Shown here: positions 58,441 through 64,000 of the stretch, one piece after another | How the letters are laid out: every line of letters begins with the position of its first letter | Numbering within the stretch: the stretch's first letter is position 1 | DNA from: Phyto melanocephala | Lineage: Eukaryota > Arthropoda > Insecta > Diptera > Rhinophoridae | Assembly (NCBI GenBank): GCA_941918925.1 | Contig: OW799236.1 | Span: 123,626,360 to 123,690,359, forward strand | Direction: 5' to 3' | DNA length: 64,000 bases | The notes under the pieces: generated by a model | The model's database searches: none | Told to the model about the DNA's origin: nothing | Seen by the model: the letters and a program-made list of their open reading frames with translations, nothing else | Position numbers and translations under genes: made by a program

Positions 58441-61400
58441 GTTTGCAAGTAATTTCTGATTATTTTGTTATTAACTTTTAATTGTTTGTAAAAATTTCTC
58501 AATTATTTTTATAATTAATTTTTAATTAGTTTTGTAATTAATTTTTAATCAATTTTATAACTTTCTTTATTATTCTTTATTTGTTGTCAGTTTAAAGCAA
58601 ACACAACATCTACTTTGGTTCAATAGCTAATTAATTACATGTTATTTTCACTGTTTTTTTATATTTTCTGTTATTTATTGTATGTAAATAAAACGTAATT
58701 AAAGTTAAGGAAGTAACAACATTTAAGATTGAATTTGTGATTGTGGTTTTACGACAGCAGTGAAAAAGTTCCCATTGGAATTATCTCATGCTTAGTGTTA
58801 TAAAGGTATAAAGTCAAAAGTCAACAGAAGCAAATCCGAGACTTAAAGAATTTGAATTATTGTTTACACAAAACATTATACCTTATATTGACCGTCTTTT
58901 GGGTGCCACTTGCTTAAGGGGAATAAAAATATCAAAAGGCTTGATAAAAATGTTGCTAGAAATTGAATTGAACATTAAGATAATTCAATTGGATTTTTCC
59001 TATTGTCTTGCATTATTGCTTTTTATTGCCAATACCTTGCTGAGGTTTCTTTGAGTGTAAAAGTTAAATGTTATTTACATAAACATTAGCACATATAAAC
59101 ATATACAGGGAAGTACGTAAAGAAGGCATAACTCAGAAAACTAATTGGTTACACTAGTAAGTAGTCAAGTTTTGGAAATATTTTGTTGTTTGTACGAATG
59201 TGGAAAAGAATAACTCTACTACTACGACTGCTTGCAGTACACATTTTCATACATACATTTACTAAGTATGTGCCTGTAAATGCCAAAAACATAAAGGTTT
59301 AAGTATCTGCATAAATACAAGTGGGAGTTGTTTATAGCTACTTATGTTACCATACTTAATATATGTTTGTACATATACATATGTATGTCTGTATGTTTGT
59401 ACATGAATTTTATGTTTGTATTTGAGTATTTGTTTGTGTTTTCTCTTTACTAGCTCGGGATGTAATGATGCTGCAATTTAGAAACCATAATTGCAAATAG
59501 TTTTGCATTTCCTTAATTTCTTGTTACTAACTTAAGATGAATTTAAGGCATCCCCAAGAAACACTTCTTCACCGTATAAAGAAGCTGGTTTTTTAAAAGA
59601 GCAATAAGATCAAATGATGAAATAAAGAAAATAGGAAGCTATTTTAACTTTAGTTTAAAACCAGAAATTAGTGGTTTCCATATACGAAATTGGATTTCTT
59701 TTATAACTTGTACACATACACTACATGTGTGTGTGTAAGTGTGTCAATATATAGTAAATGTTGCTAAATTCCAATGTGTTGTGGTAGTGGTATTAAAAAA
59801 ATTTTAAGTGCAAATTTAGTAGTTTTACTGAAAGTCATTTCGATTTTTTCCCCTTTTTATCTTAATGCTGTTAGCTGTTTACACTTAAAAGAATTTTAAT
59901 TTTTTATCAACTCTTTAAATACAGAGTAAAACAAATTTATGCTCGTATGAACCAATACATATTTGCACATTTATTATGTATGCATATAAATACACACTTG
60001 TATGTTTATTATTGTACCTGCAAATTTAATGTACCTACAGTATTACACCGCAAAATAATTTGTCAAGTTTTATTACATCGAAGTGACACACAGACGAATA
60101 TACTTTTACACATACACTAACACACGTTTATATTCAGAGTTTTAGTAGGATGGCACCTACTTGCTCGCTGTTCTGCTTCTTAGGCATTTTTGTCAATTAT
60201 TAAGGCTCTGTTAACACTATAGTACAAGTCGTAAGATTGATCACATTTTCCGATTTTAAGTTCAGTATGTTCACACAAAAACAAGGGTATTATCACTTCC
60301 ATTACTGTGACAAAATCAAATCAACATTCTTACGAATTGTATTAGATTGTAAGCATGGCTCAAAGTTAAAAAAAAAAGCTGTGTTGGTAGATATTACCCT
60401 CTTATGCACTCTTTTCCATTATTGTCTCCTCTTTTATCAAGAACCCCAACAATTTTGCAACAGATGTTTCATAATATGGACTAGGACTAAACATGAATAA
60501 GTTGTACACAAAATAACACTTCGGTATAGTTCAAACATATTAAAATACTTCATACGTAAAACAAACAAAAAAAGCTAAAATAAAAACAACATTAAAGTAT
60601 GCAAAACGCAAAACGACTTAAAACATTTTGCTCGAACTAGGCCGTGTATTCATGATTATAATTTTATTGAACCCCAAACAGAAATAGTTGTGGCTAGAAC
60701 AAATTTAAGCAAACATTTTCTGAATGATATTAAGCTCGATCAAGCATGTAGTTTGCAAAGTAGATTGTGTCCGATGTTTACTAATGGTCTCAAGAAGCTG
60801 ATTATTATATACGGTTGTTAATGCAGCACTTATATACACAATACTAACCACTTGTGTACCACAAATAGATCTTTCCACTATTACAATTGGGAAAACTAAA
60901 AGCTGAAAAAAATTGTGGTGTGACCTTTTGATATTTCTGTAATAAAAAATGTGGAATTTTCAACCATGAAATACTATGTTTTCGAAAAAAAGTTTATAAC
61001 TGTGAAAGTTAGCTATTAGAAATGGTGAAAATTGCATAAAAGCTTGAGCAGCTTTTCGTCAAAAACAGGCTGTTTAAAGGCCACTATGCACAATTTAATA
61101 CCTAAGTTTGATGCTAAATATATCACCTTGTGAATTTCTTCCAGCCTCTCCTCACAAATATACTGCGCATAATTTAATCATTTACGGTACTGTAGAATAC
61201 AATACAATTAACACAATAAAGTCGTAGTAGACACAGCAAAGAAAATATAGCAGCTTTAAAGCAAAGTCTTAAAAATAAGACTAAAACATAAATATCCTTT
61301 TATCCTCTTCTCCTTAGATCCACGCTTGCGTTATGTAAATAGACAAAATTGTGGCAAATTACAAACCATTGCAATCAAATAAAGTGGTTATATGGTGTGG

Positions 61401-62015
61401 TTTAAGGTCAGACTGCCGCAGAGACACATAACGAATTTCATGTTAAACATTTTGTTTGACTACAATTGGATAGTATCAATATCAGTGATCTTTGTTTTCA
61501 GCAACACTGCCAAAGAATTCCGTTGCTGCTTGGCATACTTTCTGATCATATAATTTCCTGGTTAGGCAATGTACACCAGCCATCTTGTTCTAGTGTATTT
61601 ATTGTTCTCTCTTGGGCCAATTGGAAGACTGGGTAATTGCAAGAAACCATAAACAACTATTGCTGGGAATGGGGATTTTCTGTACGGCATTGCCAAGACA
61701 AGCGTTATAAAATGTGTTTCAAAATTTTGCAAAAGAGCAAACGTCTTCCAAATTAAATACGACTGCTTGCAACTTATTATTGTTGCGTTACGATAACATT
61801 CGCCAGCAATAACATAAATAACTTTTATCATACAAACCGATTTCCATAAGGCACGTCGAGCAATTATGTATCACGCCAATTGAAGGATAAAATTTTTTTA
61901 ATGTCATCACTTCAACATTTTGCAATAATTACAATACTTTTGCTTCACCTTCTACAATAGTTTTGCATACATTATTAGAATAACCCAGATCTTCTATAAA
62001 ACGAAAATTATTGCC
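58441..62015. other. Noncoding region
   Basis: No supported gene. Contains TACATA/TATGTA-type simple repeats near 59360-59400. The minus ORF at 61562-61831 (89 aa) lies in slightly less AT-rich DNA, but I recognise no family in it. Confidence 0.45.
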
Positions 62016-62023
62016 GTTTACAG

Positions 62024-63424
62024 CATATCTGTTAAGTAGTGATTACTAATCATAATAATTAGTAATTAGATTTTTTTTTTTGAATGGTGAAGTAATGATT
62101 ATAGTACGATTATTTTCAGATTCGCACGATTACTAATTGATTACGATTACAGATAATCGAAAAATAATCAAGATTAATAAAACTTACGAAAAAATAATCG
62201 AAAATAATAAAAAGTAATCGAAAAATAATTCGACTACTTTCGAAGATTACTTTTGATTTTTTTTGATTATTATTTTTTTTTTATTTTGCGAAATAATGGC
62301 AATACTGTTTAATGTTAGTTGTTTGTTTTGTTGTGGTACACTGGTAAAATATTAATTGTGTTGAGATGAAGCTGTGTTTATGTATAATTTTTTACGACCT
62401 TTTCGATTTTAGGTGACTATTTATATATTATTATATTATAGAATATTTGTATATTCTTTACCGTTATTGAAAACTTAATAGATTCTTTGATAATATGTAT
62501 GTCATACTTTTTTTTGCTGAATTCTGTATATTTATGTATAAATTGTAGTGAGCTTTGAAATATTTTAAAAACAAATTGTTTAAATAGTAAAAGGAAAACA
62601 TTATTTGTGAACTATTGTAATTGTGAGTATTAAACATAATTATTATAAACTTTTAATAATAAAATTTATTTTTAGGTCAAAATGTCTGATTATGTTTCCG
62701 AAACCGATTTTTCCCCAGACGACAGTACTGAAGATCCGGACGTTAATCCTACTGGAAGTAAACGAAAGAGCTCATTAAGTGAGGAATCAGGACCGGCCTT
62801 TAAAAAGTCTGTGTGAATTTACAAAAAATAATTTTCAAAGAAGAATTTTACACAGAAGTAGAAAAAGTTAGTTTTAAAGTTTTTAAATTAAAGCATACTA
62901 GGTATGTATTTATAGTTTTTATTGTTAGATTTCCGATAAGACAACTTGTGCTAAGTGCGTTGCATGTCATCGAGTGATAAGAGGAAGCGGTGAAGTGACT
63001 TCAAATTTCATCAAACATTTAAATTGTTATCGGTTGTTTTGTTATTAAAGTGAATAAACCTATATTTTGTATACAAAAACTATATAATTTGGTTTTATTT
63101 GTTCAGAATTTTATTTACGTTTTAAATGCGAGTTTTTCAAAATAAAATGTTTGTATAAAATGATGCGCATTCTGCATTTTAAAAAAATAAACGAATATTA
63201 TCAAAAATAATCCTTAAAAGTAGTCAATTATTTTTTTGATTACTTTTGACTATTTTTGAATATTTTCTCGTAATCCTAACTAATCTTAATTATTTTTGGA
63301 TTATTTGTAATCATAATTAATTAATAATCAGGAATTGTTAAAAAGAGAATTATGTAATCAATACCATTCTTTTTAAAATTTAATCTAATTGATTACTTAT
63401 CGTAATCCAAATTTAACAGCTCTG
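62024..63424 (+). mobile_element. Complete-ended hAT element with long subterminal inverted repeats
   Basis: GTTTACAG flanks both sides (62016-62023 and 63425-63432), the 8-bp duplication of hAT elements. The right terminus read inward is CAGAGCTGTTAA and the left is CATATCTGTTAA. About 240 bp at each end are inversely related and packed with TAATCGAAAA/GATTAC-type motifs, presumably transposase-binding sites. The 1401-bp element encloses a broken BED zinc-finger reading frame but no RNase-H-like transposase core, so it is non-autonomous. Confidence 0.88.
62682..63048 (+). pseudogene. Broken BED zinc-finger N-terminus of a hAT transposase
   Basis: The ATG at 62682, just after a TTTTTAG acceptor-like site, opens 44 codons: MSDYVSETDFSPDDSTEDPD, then a basic KRKSS patch and SGPAFKKSV. 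The frame ends at TGA (62814-62816), where family logic expects the Trp that begins a BED finger (x-V-W-x-Y-F). After a gap, perhaps with an intron ending TATTGTTAG at 62928, the frame 62929-63048 reads ISDKTTCAKCVACHRVIRGS, then GEVTSNFIKHLNCYR and a stop. It provides the CxxC pair and the H of a BED finger. The catalytic part of the transposase is absent and a TAA follows immediately. This is the N-terminal stump of a hAT transposase kept in a non-autonomous element. Confidence 0.7.
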
Positions 63425-63432
63425 GTTTACAG

Positions 63433-64000
63433 ATAACATACATACTCTTAAGTTGAGCGAAGACTTTAAAATTTAATTTGGTTTTGTTACAACAACAACA
63501 AAAACCTACAACATATTTATTCAACGTAAGCGTTTTTGTTTTGCAATCAAAATTTACACGAGGGCATTTGTTTATACTTAATGAATTTTACGGCACGGGA
63601 CTCAATGAGGATGGGGATACCCTTTCTTATTTTTTGGTAGCCTCTGGGAAACGAAACGGATCCGTTTATTGGAGAGGTCTGCTTCCGTATTCTACCTACA
63701 TGTATGTATATATAATGAATTTCCTAATTTTTTATATGAAGAATTCTCACCCACTAGATCCAAACCGTTTAAACTTCTTTATCAATTGAAAAATATTTCC
63801 TACATTTTTGGTATTCTCCTAATGTGCAGGTATTTACTGCAATGCAATAAGCATCATTTGTATGCGTGTAAAACTGTTTATGTTTGTGTTGGTGTGTAAG
63901 TGTGTGTGTGCATATGACTGTTTTGGGTGGTGTTATTGGTTGTGTTTTAAATCAATGGCTAAATAAAATAACAGACACCATATAAAACAAGCAGAAATAA
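63433..64000. other. Noncoding end of the window
   Basis: The ORFs at 63478-63789 and 63669-63899 have no family motif and overlap in different frames. TGTGTG runs lie near 63890-63910. Nothing is supported. Confidence 0.45.

Noticed and set aside
61562..61831. Minus-strand ORF of 89 codons in slightly less AT-rich DNA
   Set aside because: I tried to match it to Tc1-type and LINE motifs and found none. No promoter, splice site or poly(A) signal supports it.
62682..62816. A free-standing 44-residue acidic protein gene
   Set aside because: It lies inside a hAT element and continues logically into a BED finger interrupted by TGA, so it is the start of a broken transposase.
63478..63899. Two overlapping ORFs near the window end
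   Set aside because: Neither has a recognised motif, and codon content follows local simple repeats (CAACAA, TGTGTG).

Overview
The window is AT-rich, repeat-dense nuclear DNA from an animal. The mix of mobile elements points to a higher fly (Brachycera, possibly a calyptrate such as a blowfly or house-fly relative): mariner and mariner-like transposases, piggyBac, small hAT elements, non-LTR retrotransposons (LINEs), a tRNA-derived SINE and GGGCGTGGC-containing dispersed repeats. The genus is inference. No operon, prokaryotic gene, rRNA or stand-alone tRNA was seen, and no conserved exon of a large host gene. Most of the window is intron or intergenic sequence colonised by transposons.

The best host-gene candidates are two small two-exon genes 40 kb apart on opposite strands. 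One is on the minus strand (9486-10173, 198 aa spliced) and one on the plus strand (50109-50573, 134 aa spliced). They share a TATA box in a similar context (AGTATAAATA-TGC), an initiator about 30 nt downstream, a short 5' UTR, a first coding exon ending in ...Phe-G, a phase-1 GT-AG intron at the same codon, and a related N-terminal motif (D-x-L-x-x-x-F-E-x-x-L-x-I-x-D). They look like diverged paralogues of a fast-evolving nuclear protein family that I cannot name. They are the most interesting item in the window.

Layout: 0-3 kb has a piggyBac C-terminal relic and a LINE 3' end with poly(A). 5.8-7.3 kb has a LINE tail interrupted by a SINE with a perfect target-site duplication, then a decayed mariner. 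8.8-10.3 kb has a mariner-like scrap and gene 1. 13.3-16.8 kb is a nested stack of GGGCGTG repeat, piggyBac and LINE, followed by an ATT microsatellite and a candidate MITE. 17.9-19.7 kb has a LINE tail and a mariner-like relic. 22.7-25.8 kb has two inverted-repeat structures. 28.5-29.4 kb is a 121/122-bp tandem-repeat element, with a reduced copy at 44.2 kb. 32.2-34.9 kb is a 288-bp tandem-repeat element carrying a nested mariner-type element with perfect terminal repeats. 37.9-43.4 kb has a foldback, an internally deleted mariner-like copy, a hairpin and another mariner-like relic. 46-52 kb has a MITE, two non-autonomous hAT elements with perfect 8-bp duplications, and gene 2 between them. 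55.7-58.4 kb is a 23-bp satellite split by a 5'-truncated LINE. 62.0-63.4 kb is a complete-ended hAT element holding only a broken BED zinc-finger gene.

The transposons are nearly all dead or non-autonomous. In several places they date each other: the SINE lies in a LINE, a mariner-type element and piggyBac each lie in copies of the same repeat, and a LINE lies in a satellite. All family assignments rest on motif recognition by eye; no database search was run.
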